This document shows positions 43,010-56,374 of a stretch of 64,000 nucleotides of DNA, one piece after another. Both the position numbers and the translations under genes were made by a program. The notes below the pieces were generated by a model. The model made no database searches and was not told the origin of the DNA. It was given only the letters and a program-made list of their open reading frames with translations. The stretch is from Prochlorococcus sp. AG-424-P18. GTDB taxonomy: Bacteria; Cyanobacteriota; Cyanobacteriia; PCC-6307; Cyanobiaceae. The DNA is taken from the NCBI GenBank assembly GCA_003213235.1, contig QCNJ01000002.1:1-64000 (forward strand). The letters are read 5' to 3'. How positions within the stretch are numbered: the first letter of the stretch is position 1; every line of letters begins with the position of its first letter.

Positions 43010-44062
43010 TTAGTCTCTTATAGCGTTCCTTATAAAGTCAGGAGTATCAACAACTCTTTTAAGTTTTTTAAAATCATCAAGAACCTCCCCACATCCGTTA
43101 ACTACACAAAGCAGGGGATTTTCAGCTATATGAGTAAAAATTCCTGTTTCATCACTCAATAAATCATTAATGCCCCTAACTAAAGCTCCACCACCTGCAA
43201 GCATAATCCCTCTATCAACAATATCTGCAGCAAGTTCAGGAGGAGTTCGCTCTAAAGTTCTTTTTACAGCTTCAACTATTTTACTTAGTGTTTCAGCCAT
43301 AGCTTCTCTGATTTCTCCTGAAGTTAAAGTCACTGACCTAGGAAGACCAGATAAGAGATGTAAACCTCTCACCTCTAAAGTAGTTTTATCAAATTCATCG
43401 TCTGGGAATGCAGAACCAATCTTAATCTTAATATCTTCTGCAGTTCTCTCTCCAACAACTAAATTATGAACTTTTTTAAGGTATAAGGCAATTGATTCAT
43501 TTATTTCATCGCCAGCTATTCGTACAGATTCGCTTAATACAGTTCCACCCAAACTTAATACTGCAACCTCAGTAGTTCCACCACCAATATCAACGATCAT
43601 AGTACCAATTGGCTCAGTTACTGGTAATGATGCACCTATTGCTGCTGCAACAGGTTCATCTATCAAGTGAACTTCTCTAGCTCCTGCTAATCCAGCTTCT
43701 CTTACTGCTCTTCGCTCGACACTTGTAACTCCACTTGGAATACCAATAACTATTCTTGGAGCAACTATACCCTTGCCTTCGTTACATTTTTGAATAAATG
43801 TTTTAATCATTTGCTCGGCAGCATCAAAATCTGCAATAACTCCATCTCTAAGGGGTCTAACGGCTCTAATATTGCCAGGCGTTCTTCCAAGCATTAACTT
43901 TGCTTCTTTACCAACAGCCAATGGAATCCCTTCCTCTAAATCCATAGCTACTACAGAAGGCTCTTGTAAAACAACACCCTTACCTGATACGTGTATAAGA
44001 GTGTTGGCCGTCCCCAAATCTATGCCAATATCTCTAGAAAATTTAAATCTGTTAAAAATCAC
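43010..44062 (-). CDS. mreB: Rod shape-determining protein MreB (actin-like)
   Basis: [47 protein letters not shown]. Confidence 0.98.
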   Translation of the reverse strand: MIFNRFKFSRDIGIDLGTANTLIHVSGKGVVLQEPSVVAMDLEEGIPLAVGKEAKLMLGRTPGNIRAVRPLRDGVIADFDAAEQMIKTFIQKCNEGKGIVAPRIVIGIPSGVTSVERRAVREAGLAGAREVHLIDEPVAAAIGASLPVTEPIGTMIVDIGGGTTEVAVLSLGGTVLSESVRIAGDEINESIALYLKKVHNLVVGERTAEDIKIKIGSAFPDDEFDKTTLEVRGLHLLSGLPRSVTLTSGEIREAMAETLSKIVEAVKRTLERTPPELAADIVDRGIMLAGGGALVRGINDLLSDETGIFTHIAENPLLCVVNGCGEVLDDFKKLKRVVDTPDFIRNAIRD

Positions 44063-44195
44063 AATAGAAATTCTTTTTTATAAATAATATATCTATTTTT
44101 TGTTAAGCTTTCATAATTCTCTTGTTTAGTTATGAATAGCACGCATAACTTTGAGCAGAACCTAAAAATATGAGTAGTATAAAAAGAAAAAAATT

Positions 44196-44567
44196 ATGGA
44201 AATTAACACTATTAATCTGGTTGGCAGAGCTGGCAGAGAACCTGATGTCAGATATTTTGAATCTGGAAGTATCGTAGCTAACTTCACTCTTGCAGTGAAC
44301 CGAAGAAGTAGAGATGAAGAGCCTGACTGGTTTAATTTAGAAATATGGGGCAAACAAGCGCAAATAGCAGCAGATTACGTTAAAAAAGGATCTTTAATTG
44401 GAATCACAGGAAGCTTTAAAATTGATAGTTGGAAAGATAAAAATACTGGGGAAGATAGATACAAGCCAGTTGTTAGGGTAGACAGGTTAAACTTACTAAG
44501 TTCTCGAAAAGAGTCTGAAAATAACCAATATTCAAATAGTAGTAACTCTAGTGAAATCCCCTTTTAA
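44196..44567 (+). CDS. ssb: Single-stranded DNA-binding protein
   Basis: INTINLVGRAGREPDVRYFESGSIVANFTLAVNR; C-terminal SSEIPF acidic-tip-like tail. Confidence 0.95.
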   Translation: MEINTINLVGRAGREPDVRYFESGSIVANFTLAVNRRSRDEEPDWFNLEIWGKQAQIAADYVKKGSLIGITGSFKIDSWKDKNTGEDRYKPVVRVDRLNLLSSRKESENNQYSNSSNSSEIPF

Positions 44568-45220
44568 GCTCTATTTTTAAAAAATCTAATAGTTATTTTT
44601 ATAAAAAAATATAAGAAAATTAAAATTAAAACTGGCTTTACAATATATTTGATTTGTTCTAAGTAAGTTGCAATGATTGAATAATTTTCGCCAAATAAAT
44701 AACCTGCATAAGTGAGCAGTGCTACCCATATCAAGCTCCCAAATGTAGTCCAAATAAAAAATTTTCTTAATGGCATAAGTTCTATGCCAGCGGGAACTGA
44801 AATCAAAGTTCTTATACCTGGTACTAATCGGCCCCAAAAAACTAAAGAGACCCCGTACTTATCAAACCACCTTTTACTTTTACTTAAATCATTGGAAGAA
44901 ATACCCAAATATTTTCCTTGTTTATCTAGAAAATTTGACAGTCTTTTTTCATTTACTAACCTTCCTAAATAATACCAAGGCAATGTTCCCAAAATAGTTC
45001 CAAGTAATCCCCAAAAAACTAAAATATAAAAATTTAATTTTTGTTGATAAACGAAAAACCCTCCCAATGGCATAATAATTTCCGAGGGTATTGGTGGTAT
45101 TATATTTTCTAAAAACATAGCCAGACAAATAGTGAGGTATGCAATTGTTGAATTCTTTTCAACAGCCAAACTAATATAGTCTGGGATTGAAGTAAGAAAA
45201 TTTACAAAAATTAGACTCAA
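44564..45220 (-). CDS. DedA family membrane protein
   Basis: FLENIIPPIPSEIIMPLGGF, FDKYGVSLVFWGRLVPGIRTLISVPAG. Confidence 0.93.
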   Translation of the reverse strand: MSLIFVNFLTSIPDYISLAVEKNSTIAYLTICLAMFLENIIPPIPSEIIMPLGGFFVYQQKLNFYILVFWGLLGTILGTLPWYYLGRLVNEKRLSNFLDKQGKYLGISSNDLSKSKRWFDKYGVSLVFWGRLVPGIRTLISVPAGIELMPLRKFFIWTTFGSLIWVALLTYAGYLFGENYSIIATYLEQIKYIVKPVLILIFLYFFIKITIRFFKNRA

Positions 45221-45222
45221 AC

Positions 45223-46641
45223 TTAATATCTATAAAGCTCTGGTTTATAAGGTCCATCAACAGAAACATTAATATAATCAGCTTGTTCCCTAGTTAATTT
45301 GGTTAATTTTGCACCAATTTTATCGAGATGTAATCTAGCCACCATTTCATCTAAATGTTTTGGTAAAACATAAACCTCTTTAGCATAATTTTCAGACTTA
45401 TTGAAAAGTTCAATTTGAGCTAGGACTTGATTAGTAAAAGAATTACTCATAACAAAACTTGGATGTCCAGTGGCACAACCCAAGTTAACTAATCTACCTT
45501 CGGCCAAAAGGATTATTTTATTGCCACTCGGTAAAGTTATGTGATCAACTTGCGGCTTAATATTTTCCCATGGATAATCTTTCAATGAAGCCACATCAAT
45601 TTCATTATCGAAGTGGCCAATATTACAAACTATGGCCTCATCTTTCATCTTGACAAGATTTTCGTTTGTTATTACCTGATAGTTCCCAGTTGCCGTAACA
45701 AATATATCTATATCCTCCACAACATCATCTAATGTAACAACACTAAAACCTTCCATTGCCGCTTGAAGAGCACAAATTGGATCAACTTCAGCAACTTTTA
45801 CAATTGCACCAAGTCCTCTTAACGACTGTGCTGAACCTTTACCTACATCTCCAAAACCCATTACTAAAGCGACCTTTCCAGCAATCATGACGTCAGTAGC
45901 ACGCTTTATACTGTCAACTAGAGATTCTCTACAGCCATATAAATTATCAAATTTGCTCTTAGTTACTGAATCATTAACGTTAATAGCGGGGAAAGGTAGG
46001 GCATTTTGCTTTTGCAGTTGATAAAGTCTTGCAACTCCCGTTGTAGTTTCTTCAGTGACACCGATAATATTACTCTTAATTCTAGAATAAAAGTTAGTAT
46101 CATTTTCCAGCTTAGATTTTATAGATTTGAATAAGGCAATTTCTTCTTCATTACAGGGATTATCTAAAACAGACAAATCTTTTTCTGCTTTACTGCCAAG
46201 TATCAATAAGCCAGTTGCATCTCCCCCATCATCAAGAATCATATTCGGAGAGTCGGAGCCCCAATCTAGAATGTGGTGAGTATATTGCCAATATTCATCA
46301 AGAGTCTCACCTTTTTTTGCATATACAGCAATTCCTTGTTCAGCAATAGCTGCAGCCGCATGATCTTGAGTTGAAAAAATGTTGCATGAGGCCCATTTCA
46401 CTTCTGCGCCAAGATCAACAAGAGTTTCTATTAATACTGCTGTCTGAATAGTCATATGAAGACTTCCGGCTATTTTTGCACCTTTTAGTGGCTTTTCAGA
46501 TTGATATTTATCTCTAAGCGCCATTAATCCCGGCATTTCTGTTTCAGCAATTTTAATTTCTTTACGTCCAAAATCTGATAGAGAGATGTCAGCAATTACG
46601 TAATTTGGTGTAGAGGTCTTAACTGAATTTGCAATAACCAT
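45223..46641 (-). CDS. ahcY: Adenosylhomocysteinase
   Basis: [47 protein letters not shown]. Confidence 0.98.
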   Translation of the reverse strand: MVIANSVKTSTPNYVIADISLSDFGRKEIKIAETEMPGLMALRDKYQSEKPLKGAKIAGSLHMTIQTAVLIETLVDLGAEVKWASCNIFSTQDHAAAAIAEQGIAVYAKKGETLDEYWQYTHHILDWGSDSPNMILDDGGDATGLLILGSKAEKDLSVLDNPCNEEEIALFKSIKSKLENDTNFYSRIKSNIIGVTEETTTGVARLYQLQKQNALPFPAINVNDSVTKSKFDNLYGCRESLVDSIKRATDVMIAGKVALVMGFGDVGKGSAQSLRGLGAIVKVAEVDPICALQAAMEGFSVVTLDDVVEDIDIFVTATGNYQVITNENLVKMKDEAIVCNIGHFDNEIDVASLKDYPWENIKPQVDHITLPSGNKIILLAEGRLVNLGCATGHPSFVMSNSFTNQVLAQIELFNKSENYAKEVYVLPKHLDEMVARLHLDKIGAKLTKLTREQADYINVSVDGPYKPELYRY

Positions 46642-46679
46642 ATTTAGTAAATACTTTTCTATTAAACTATAAATGATTT

Positions 46680-47129
46680 TTGTGTAATTTTGTGTTTATT
46701 GAGAATTTAAAAGAGACTTTAAATTTAGGGAAACAACTGTCACACAAATTGAATCCCCAATCAATTGTTTTATTACAGGGTCCAATTGGAGCTGGGAAAA
46801 CTTCATTTGTTCAAGGAATTGCTAGTGGCTTATCAATCTGTGAAGAAATTACAAGCCCTACATTTGCTTTATCGCATCACTATAACTCTGGGAAAATCCC
46901 ACTCATTCACCTCGATTTATATAGGTTAGATAATGTTTCTTCAGCAAGAGAAGTTTTTTTTTCAGAAGAAGAGGAGGCAATACAAAGACAAGCTATTTTA
47001 GTTATTGAATGGCCAGAATTAATTGAACCAGTTATTGATAATTTCTGGAAAATAGAAATTAGTTATGCAAAAAATTATGGCAGAAACTATTTGATAAAAG
47101 ATCCTAAAAATTTATTAACCTTTTCATAA
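46680..47129 (+). CDS. tsaE: tRNA threonylcarbamoyladenosine biosynthesis ATPase TsaE
   Basis: [41 protein letters not shown]; start uncertain (TTG 46680 or GTG 46689). Confidence 0.92.
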   Translation: MCNFVFIENLKETLNLGKQLSHKLNPQSIVLLQGPIGAGKTSFVQGIASGLSICEEITSPTFALSHHYNSGKIPLIHLDLYRLDNVSSAREVFFSEEEEAIQRQAILVIEWPELIEPVIDNFWKIEISYAKNYGRNYLIKDPKNLLTFS

Positions 47130-48085
47130 TATGGCTGTTGCTCAATAGCGCCTTCACCAAGACAAGTTAATAATCCACAAACACCTGCGAACTCAACGAA
47201 ATCTTCTATATCTAATTTATTTGAAGGATAGCCAGAGGAAATTAATTTTGAAATTAAGCCAGCTAGAAAAGCATCGCCTGCCCCAGTTGTATCAACAATT
47301 TTTTGTGAAGCAGGGGTTTCGGTAATTCCCTGCAATCCATTGATAAACCATGAAACGGGATTTTTACCATCTGTGATTATGACATCTGGTTGTTTTAACA
47401 ATTTTTGAGATATAAGCGAAGGATTTTCTTGTTTAAAAAACAAAGTCGCTTCTTCCTTAGAAAGTTTTAAAATGTGAGCATGATTTAAAAATTTTTTAAT
47501 TAAGTTAATTCTTTGATCTTTGCTAATTTTTGATGAAAAACACGAATGATCCCAAAAAACTTCTCTCCAATTCAAATCAATAACTACTTTGACTTCAAAT
47601 TTTTTAGCCTGCTCAAAAAGAAAAAAAATAGTCTCTGCTGATATTGGAGACGATAATAATATCGTTCCTGTAACCAAATATTTTGTTTCTAGAAACGTTT
47701 TCTTCAAATTTAAAATTTCTTTTTCGATCAATTTCTTGCTTAGAACTTCGTCTGCAAAGCATGAATGAGAACTTTCCTCAAAGCCTGAAAAAAAACGATC
47801 TCCAAATTGATCTCTATCTACATTAACCACGCGAGTAGATGAATCATTATCTAATTGCAAAAAATCTAAATTAACGCCCAATTCACTAAATTGCTTAATA
47901 AATTTTTTTCCATAATCATCACAACCCAAACTTCCTATAAATATTGAATCTATTTTTAATTTTCTTAATGCACAAGCAACATTAGCTGGTGCACCTCCCA
48001 AAAAATCTGTAAATCCTTGGTTTGATTTATTTCTGATTCTATCTATTAAAGCCTCTCCAATGCATATGACCTTTTTCCTTTTCAT
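47087..48085 (-). CDS. PfkB family carbohydrate kinase (fructokinase-like)
   Basis: CIGEALIDRIRN, FLGGAPANVACALRKL, DTTGAGDAFLAGLI. Confidence 0.93.
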   Translation of the reverse strand: MKRKKVICIGEALIDRIRNKSNQGFTDFLGGAPANVACALRKLKIDSIFIGSLGCDDYGKKFIKQFSELGVNLDFLQLDNDSSTRVVNVDRDQFGDRFFSGFEESSHSCFADEVLSKKLIEKEILNLKKTFLETKYLVTGTILLSSPISAETIFFLFEQAKKFEVKVVIDLNWREVFWDHSCFSSKISKDQRINLIKKFLNHAHILKLSKEEATLFFKQENPSLISQKLLKQPDVIITDGKNPVSWFINGLQGITETPASQKIVDTTGAGDAFLAGLISKLISSGYPSNKLDIEDFVEFAGVCGLLTCLGEGAIEQQPYYEKVNKFLGSFIK

Positions 48086-48174
48086 AAAATGAACGCTTTT
48101 TCTTAACTAAGAATAATTTATTAAAAACGATTAATTTTTTTTTGAATTAAAGTTTAATCAAAATCATATTCATC

Positions 48175-49089
48175 GTGCCTTTAAATAAATCTGAAACTTG
48201 GAAGTGGAAAAATTGGGAAATTTCTTGGTCTTTATCAAAAGAATCTACATCTGAAAAAAATATCAAAATTTTATTAGTGCATGGATTTGGGGCATCAAAA
48301 AATCACTGGAGACACAATCAAGATTTTCTAGGTAAATTTTCTAAATGCTTCGCGATTGACTTATTAGGATTTGGAAATAGCAGTCAGCCTAGTGCTTTAT
48401 TAAATTACGAACCTGAAAAAGAAAACTCAATAAAATATTCATTTGACTTATGGAGTAATCAAATATCAACATTTTGCGCAGAAGTAATAAAGTCTCCTGT
48501 TTATTTGGTAGGCAATTCAATTGGTGGTGTTATTTCATTGAAAGCTGCTGAAACTCTCAAAGATGATTGTAAAGGTGTCATTTTGATTGATTGCGCACAA
48601 AGAACTATGGATGATAAACGTTTAGAAAAAAGTGATATCTTAATGAACCTACTGAGACCCGTCCTTAAAACGATAGTCAGACAAAGATTAATTAGTAATA
48701 CACTTTTTACAAGAGCTGCTAATAAAAAAGTTATAAAGAAAATACTTGAGCAAGCTTACCCTTCAGGTAATAATATTGATGAAGAATTGATTGAAATACT
48801 GTATCAACCCTCTCTTAGGGAAAACTCTAAAGAAGCATTTCGTGGTTTTATTAACTTATTTGATGACTATCTTGCTACAGACCTTTTCGATAAGGTTAAT
48901 GCTCCAATCCAATTGATTTGGGGAGAAAAAGATCCTTGGGAATCTTTAAAAGAAGCAAAAGAGTGGAAGAAACAATTCAGTAATATTAAAAGATTAGATG
49001 TTATTCATGGGGCTGGTCATTGTCCTCATGATGAAGAACCTGAAAAAACAAATAAGTTAATAAATGAATTTATTCAAGAAACAAAGTAA
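48175..49089 (+). CDS. Alpha/beta hydrolase (paralog-like to 19721..20620)
   Basis: LLVHGFGASKNHWRHNQDFL, LVGNSIGGVISLKAAE, GAGHCPHDEEPEKTN; GTG start. Confidence 0.92.
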   Translation: MPLNKSETWKWKNWEISWSLSKESTSEKNIKILLVHGFGASKNHWRHNQDFLGKFSKCFAIDLLGFGNSSQPSALLNYEPEKENSIKYSFDLWSNQISTFCAEVIKSPVYLVGNSIGGVISLKAAETLKDDCKGVILIDCAQRTMDDKRLEKSDILMNLLRPVLKTIVRQRLISNTLFTRAANKKVIKKILEQAYPSGNNIDEELIEILYQPSLRENSKEAFRGFINLFDDYLATDLFDKVNAPIQLIWGEKDPWESLKEAKEWKKQFSNIKRLDVIHGAGHCPHDEEPEKTNKLINEFIQETK

Positions 49090-50075
49090 GCTTCAACATT
49101 ATCGCTAAGTCTTCTCAAACCTCTCAATCCATCTCTTTCTAAGTTTCTTACTCTATCCCTACTTATCCCAAGCACCCTTCCTATACCTGTAAGAGACATT
49201 GGCTCATCACCATCCATTCCATATCTCATTCTTAAAACTCTACATTGCAGATCAGGTAATTGATGTAATAGAGAATGGAGATCACCTCTCATACAATCCA
49301 TTTCTATCTGTTCATCAGGTAGATCCTCGCCTCCTGCAAGCAAATCTAATAAAACAGTATCTTCGCCATCACCAACTTTGGTTTCAAGACTAACTGGCTG
49401 CCCAGCTTTGCACATCAAATCTTTAACGTCATCTTCTGGAAGTTCAACATATTTTGCAAGTTCACTTACTGTTGGAGTTCTAGACATTTCTTGACTTAAC
49501 TCTCTTTGGCCTTTTTTCAACTTATTCAACATTTCAGTTATGTGGATTGGTAATCTTATTGCTCGACTTTTTTCAGCTATTGCTCTTGTAATACCTTGTC
49601 TAATCCACCAGTATGCATATGTTGAAAACTTGTAGCCACGAGCTGGATCAAATTTTTCTACTCCTCTTACCAATCCTATAGTTCCCTCTTGAATCAAATC
49701 TAATAATTCCATATTTCTTTTAGTATATTTTTTTGCAACGCTAACTACCAATCTTAAATTTGCTGCAACCATTCTTTCTTTAGCTCTCTGTCCAGCTCTC
49801 AATCTTTTTTTAATTACGGAAGTAGATAGATTTAATTTTATAGATAATTCCTCAATACTTGGCTTATCTCCTGTTAGTTCAATAATTTCCAATTCTGCTC
49901 TTTCAACTTGCATATATTCCTGGACTTGTCTTCCAAGAGTAATTTCTTGCTCGTGTGATAACAGTGGGACTCTACCTATATCCCTCAAATAAGATCTAAC
50001 AAGATCGACGTCGTTAGAAGCTTTTAAACTTGTTATTGCTGCCAATTTATTCTCACTTAATGTTTCAGAAGACAT
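49074..50075 (-). CDS. RNA polymerase sigma factor, sigma-70 family (group 2 type)
   Basis: VRSYLRDIGRVPLL, RGYKFSTYAYWWIRQGITRAI, region 4 LGISRDRVRNLERDGLRGLRRL; start at internal Met (MSSETLSE). Confidence 0.95.
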   Translation of the reverse strand: MSSETLSENKLAAITSLKASNDVDLVRSYLRDIGRVPLLSHEQEITLGRQVQEYMQVERAELEIIELTGDKPSIEELSIKLNLSTSVIKKRLRAGQRAKERMVAANLRLVVSVAKKYTKRNMELLDLIQEGTIGLVRGVEKFDPARGYKFSTYAYWWIRQGITRAIAEKSRAIRLPIHITEMLNKLKKGQRELSQEMSRTPTVSELAKYVELPEDDVKDLMCKAGQPVSLETKVGDGEDTVLLDLLAGGEDLPDEQIEMDCMRGDLHSLLHQLPDLQCRVLRMRYGMDGDEPMSLTGIGRVLGISRDRVRNLERDGLRGLRRLSDNVEAYFVS

Positions 50076-50181
50076 GAAAGTAGGATGTTGTTTTGTAAAC
50101 AATACCATTAAGAAATGTAAAGTTAAACCAAATAATCCACATTTTTACAAAAATAAGAATAAATACCTAGTGATTTTTAAT

Positions 50182-51582
50182 TCATTGAACGCTTAATAGC
50201 CATTTTGCAGTACTTAAATAAATAAAGACACCTGCAATATCAGTTACCGTTGTAATGAATGGTGAAGACATTAAGGCTGGATCCAATCTCATCCTGTCAA
50301 ATAATAGGGGGAGAATTGCACCTGTTGTAGCCGCCAAAGTAGTAATGGATATTAAACTTATTCCCACAGCATAGGCTATTAAAGGACCTTCTCCTTGCCA
50401 CCAAGCAAAAGGGAAAACTACGAGCATCATCAATACTCCTAAAAGAGCTCCAGTTATTGCCTCCTTCAATACAGCCTTAATAGCACCAAGAGATTTTAAT
50501 TTTTGAGTACTTAAACCCCTTATAACAACAGTTGAACTTTGAGCTCCAACATTTCCCCCAGTACCTATAAGGAGCGGGATAAATGCAGCCAATAATACTA
50601 TTTCTTTTAAAATTTGATCATTCATCGCTATAACTTTTGTCGTCAATCCATTGGCTAAAACCAAAATTAACAACCACAAAATTCTTCTTCGAGCAATTGT
50701 AAACAAACTACTTTGAAAATAATCGTCTTCATCTCCAGGTTGAACAGCCCCGGCTGCATAAATATCTCTTGTGGCTTCTTGTTCTATTACATCAATTAAA
50801 TCGTCGACAGTTACTATCCCAACAAGTCTTTTTTCTTTATCAACTACTGGGAGAGCTAAAAAATCATATCTTTGTATTGCCCTTGCGACTTCTTCTTGAT
50901 TAGTATTCGTCGAAATATTAACAACATCTTTTGTCATTACATCTCCTATTGGCTTAGAAGGATCAGCAGTTACGAGGTCTCTCAAAGAGAGAATTCCAGT
51001 TAAATGTCTTTCTTTATCTGTAACATATAAACTGTAAATAGTTTCTGTAAATGGAGCTCTTTTCCTGACTAGGGATAAAGCCTCTGATGCTGTCTGCATC
51101 TCCTTAAGATCAATAAATTCAGTAGTCATTAATCTTCCAGCAGTTTCAGGTTCATATCCAAGTAATTCAGCAGTTACTTTCCTCTCACCAGGACTAAGAG
51201 CAGACAAAAATTTTCGAACAACTTTTGCAGGTAATTCGTCAAAGAGTTGAACTCTATCGTCAGGAGACATTTTCTCAACAATCTCTAAAACTTCTCCTGA
51301 ACGCAGTCTATCTAGTAAGGTTTGCTGTACTATTGGATCTAAATATTCATAAACTTCAATTGCCTCATTTTTCTTCAATAATCGAAATGCTAATGCCTGC
51401 AATATTAATGGAAGGCTCCCAATAGCGTCTGCAATATCAACAGGTTGGGAAGGTTCTAAAAGTAACTTTGCTTCATCATAGTTACCTGCGACCAGCAATT
51501 CTTCAAGTTGAATAGTAATATTTTCGCGAGCACTTAAATCTGAAGATAAGGATGTAACTATTTCAAGATTATTTTCTTTCAT
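50182..51582 (-). CDS. mgtE: Magnesium transporter MgtE
   Basis: N domain, CBS pair (IGDVMTKDVVNIST...) and TM domain with GTGGNVGAQSSTVVIRGL; start at MKENNLE. Confidence 0.96.
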   Translation of the reverse strand: MKENNLEIVTSLSSDLSARENITIQLEELLVAGNYDEAKLLLEPSQPVDIADAIGSLPLILQALAFRLLKKNEAIEVYEYLDPIVQQTLLDRLRSGEVLEIVEKMSPDDRVQLFDELPAKVVRKFLSALSPGERKVTAELLGYEPETAGRLMTTEFIDLKEMQTASEALSLVRKRAPFTETIYSLYVTDKERHLTGILSLRDLVTADPSKPIGDVMTKDVVNISTNTNQEEVARAIQRYDFLALPVVDKEKRLVGIVTVDDLIDVIEQEATRDIYAAGAVQPGDEDDYFQSSLFTIARRRILWLLILVLANGLTTKVIAMNDQILKEIVLLAAFIPLLIGTGGNVGAQSSTVVIRGLSTQKLKSLGAIKAVLKEAITGALLGVLMMLVVFPFAWWQGEGPLIAYAVGISLISITTLAATTGAILPLLFDRMRLDPALMSSPFITTVTDIAGVFIYLSTAKWLLSVQ

Positions 51583-51624
51583 AAATATAATCCCTGGCAA
51601 AGTAACAACATTATTATATGAAAT

Positions 51625-51954
51625 CTAAGTAATTTTTCTACTTATCCAAAACCCGAAATACATTGTAAATAGATTTATGATGATAATTAAATTAAAATAA
51701 ACTATAAATTTTATCCAATCTCCTTGACTAATAATTTTATACAAAAAATATATAAATCCACTAAAGGATGTAAAGCAAGAGAAAAAACCACTTAATAAAA
51801 TTTTTTCGCTTAAATGACTTAATTTTTTACTTATAAAAAAACCTACGCAGAATGATCCGATTATTGAAATAATAAAGTTATTGTCTATAGATAACCTTAA
51901 AAAAGTGCCTACATAGCAGGCTAAAAGTATATAAATTAATTTTTTTATTTTCAC
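51625..51954 (-). CDS. crcB: CrcB/Fluc-family fluoride channel subunit, divergent copy
   Basis: Small 4-TM protein with GFFSCFTSFSGF in place of the usual GxxGGFTTFSTF; tandem with the next crcB. Confidence 0.82.
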   Translation of the reverse strand: MKIKKLIYILLACYVGTFLRLSIDNNFIISIIGSFCVGFFISKKLSHLSEKILLSGFFSCFTSFSGFIYFLYKIISQGDWIKFIVYFNLIIIINLFTMYFGFWISRKIT

Positions 51955-51955
51955 T

Positions 51956-52321
51956 TTATAAGGATTTAATAAAAAAATAACCTAAATAAAAGAATAAAAA
52001 AGACAGCACTATTACTTCGATATAGTGAAAAAATAATCTTAAAAATTTCCTCTTCATAAATAAAATAAATAGTTGATATATAAATGAAGAAAATGTACTA
52101 AAGGAGCCTAAAAAACCAGTATAAAATAACAATAAAATGTAGTTATTAATAAAATTTAATGCTACTAAAATTCCTAAAAAAAATGATGCGACTATATTGA
52201 CTATTGAAGTATTTTTAATATCAAAACCTATTTTTTTTTTGAAATTATTTTGTACAAATATTCTCAGTATTAATCCAAAACTACTTCCTGTTAAAATGAA
52301 AATTATTGAATTAAGATCCAA
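51956..52321 (-). CDS. crcB: CrcB/Fluc-family fluoride channel subunit
   Basis: TGFLGSFSTFSSFIYQL and VNIVASFFLGILVAL motifs. Confidence 0.9.
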   Translation of the reverse strand: MDLNSIIFILTGSSFGLILRIFVQNNFKKKIGFDIKNTSIVNIVASFFLGILVALNFINNYILLLFYTGFLGSFSTFSSFIYQLFILFMKRKFLRLFFHYIEVIVLSFLFFYLGYFFIKSL

Positions 52322-52324
52322 AAT

Positions 52325-54618
<2,294 letters not shown>

Positions 54619-54771
54619 TTATTATAAAATAAAAAAAAGTTTAGCTTTTAAAATAAAATTTTTAAAAGCCTTTCATTAAACTTACCACCGCTATAAGAGA
54701 AAGGCTCAAAGTCTATGGAAAATTTAATCACTTTAATTATATAGCCTTTAGATTTTTCTTCAGAAATTAAT

Positions 54772-55671
54772 ATGTCTTCTTATCAACCACATGTAATAGT
54801 TTTAATTGGAGCAACAGCGAGTGGAAAAACAGAATTAGCTATCGAAATTGCACAATACTTCAAAACTCGGATACATAATATCGATTCAAGACAAATTTAT
54901 AAATATATGGATATTGGAACAGCTAAACCATCCCTGAATCAACAAAAAAAAATAAAGCATTTTTTAATAGACATTGAAGAGCCTATTCACCAAATTAATG
55001 TTAAAGAATTCCAACAGATTGCTCAGAAATCAATAAATAGAGAAATTAAACAAAAAAAATTACCTTTTCTTGTTGGAGGAAGTGGTTTATATATGAACTC
55101 AATAACAAAAGGATTTTTTGCACCAAACATACCTCCACAAAAAAATTTAAGAAAGCAATTAGAAGATCTTGGCCAGAAAGAATGTTGGGAGCTTTTAAAA
55201 AATTGTGATCCAATATCAACAAAAAAAATCAATTTTGCTGATCACATTAGGATAATAAGAGCTTTAGAAGTCTTTTACACAACTGGTAAACCTTTATCAT
55301 CTCAAAAAGTTCAGAAACCTCCCAACTGGAGAATCCTTGAGCTTGGATTAGACAGAGATAATTTAAAAGAAAGGATTTTACAAAGGACAAGAAATATTTT
55401 TTTATCTGGCATCGTTGAAGAGACGAGAAATCTTATATCTAAATATGGATTAGATTTACCAATATTAAAAACTATTGGTTACCTGGAAGCCAAGGATGTT
55501 ATTAATAACAATTTAACGATTGACGATGCAATTGCTTTAACTACTACAAAAACTATTCAATTCGCTAAGAGACAAAAAACCTGGTTTCGTAATAAAAATA
55601 ATCCTGTTTGGCTTAATAACAAAAACCCACTAAAAGATGCAATAATTAAAATAGAGTCTTTTTTAGGCTAA
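54772..55671 (+). CDS. miaA: tRNA dimethylallyltransferase
   Basis: [47 protein letters not shown]. Confidence 0.97.
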   Translation: MSSYQPHVIVLIGATASGKTELAIEIAQYFKTRIHNIDSRQIYKYMDIGTAKPSLNQQKKIKHFLIDIEEPIHQINVKEFQQIAQKSINREIKQKKLPFLVGGSGLYMNSITKGFFAPNIPPQKNLRKQLEDLGQKECWELLKNCDPISTKKINFADHIRIIRALEVFYTTGKPLSSQKVQKPPNWRILELGLDRDNLKERILQRTRNIFLSGIVEETRNLISKYGLDLPILKTIGYLEAKDVINNNLTIDDAIALTTTKTIQFAKRQKTWFRNKNNPVWLNNKNPLKDAIIKIESFLG

Positions 55672-55723
55672 CTTTATAAATAATAGATTTTTTAACCAAC
55701 CACTCAATTTTTAAATAAACTGA

Positions 55724-56296
55724 ATGCCACCTCGTCCACGCTTTGACCGCCGCGCTCCTGTTAGAGAGCTCCCAAATATTAATGAAAGAATAAAATATCC
55801 TCAATTGAGAGTCGTTGATTCAGATGGAAAACAATTAGGCGTCATAGATAGGTCAAAAGCATTGGAAATAGCCTCTCAAAGAGAACTTGATTTAGTTTTA
55901 GTAAGCGAAAAAGCAAATCCTCCAGTTTGCAGAATAATGGATTATGGGAAATATAAATTTGAACAAGAAAAGAAAGCAAAAGAAGCAAGAAAAAAATCTC
56001 ATCAAACAGAAGTTAAAGAAGTTAAAATGAGGTACAAAATTGACAAGCATGATTATGACGTACGCATAGGTCAAGCCACTAAATTTTTAAAATCTGGAGA
56101 TAAAGTAAAATGCACCGTTATTTTCAGGGGCAGAGAAATTCAACATTCAAATTTAGCTGAAACACTTCTTTTAAAAATGGCTAATGATTTAGAAGAACAA
56201 TCAGAAGTACAACAAAAGCCAAAAAGAGAGGGGAGAAACATGATTATGTTTTTAAGTCCGAGAAAAACTCCTCTTATAAAAAAAGATACAGAATAA
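55724..56296 (+). CDS. infC: Translation initiation factor IF-3
   Basis: [45 protein letters not shown]. Confidence 0.98.
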   Translation: MPPRPRFDRRAPVRELPNINERIKYPQLRVVDSDGKQLGVIDRSKALEIASQRELDLVLVSEKANPPVCRIMDYGKYKFEQEKKAKEARKKSHQTEVKEVKMRYKIDKHDYDVRIGQATKFLKSGDKVKCTVIFRGREIQHSNLAETLLLKMANDLEEQSEVQQKPKREGRNMIMFLSPRKTPLIKKDTE

Positions 56297-56374
56297 GGTA
56301 TTGTTATCGAAAAACTATGACAAATGTTAAAGTGTCACTGTTGATAAAATTTAATTACCCAGGATTTTTCTAAA

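Noticed and set aside
43170-43469. 99-aa ORF antisense to mreB
   Set aside because: Shadow ORF; the mreB coding signal is unambiguous.
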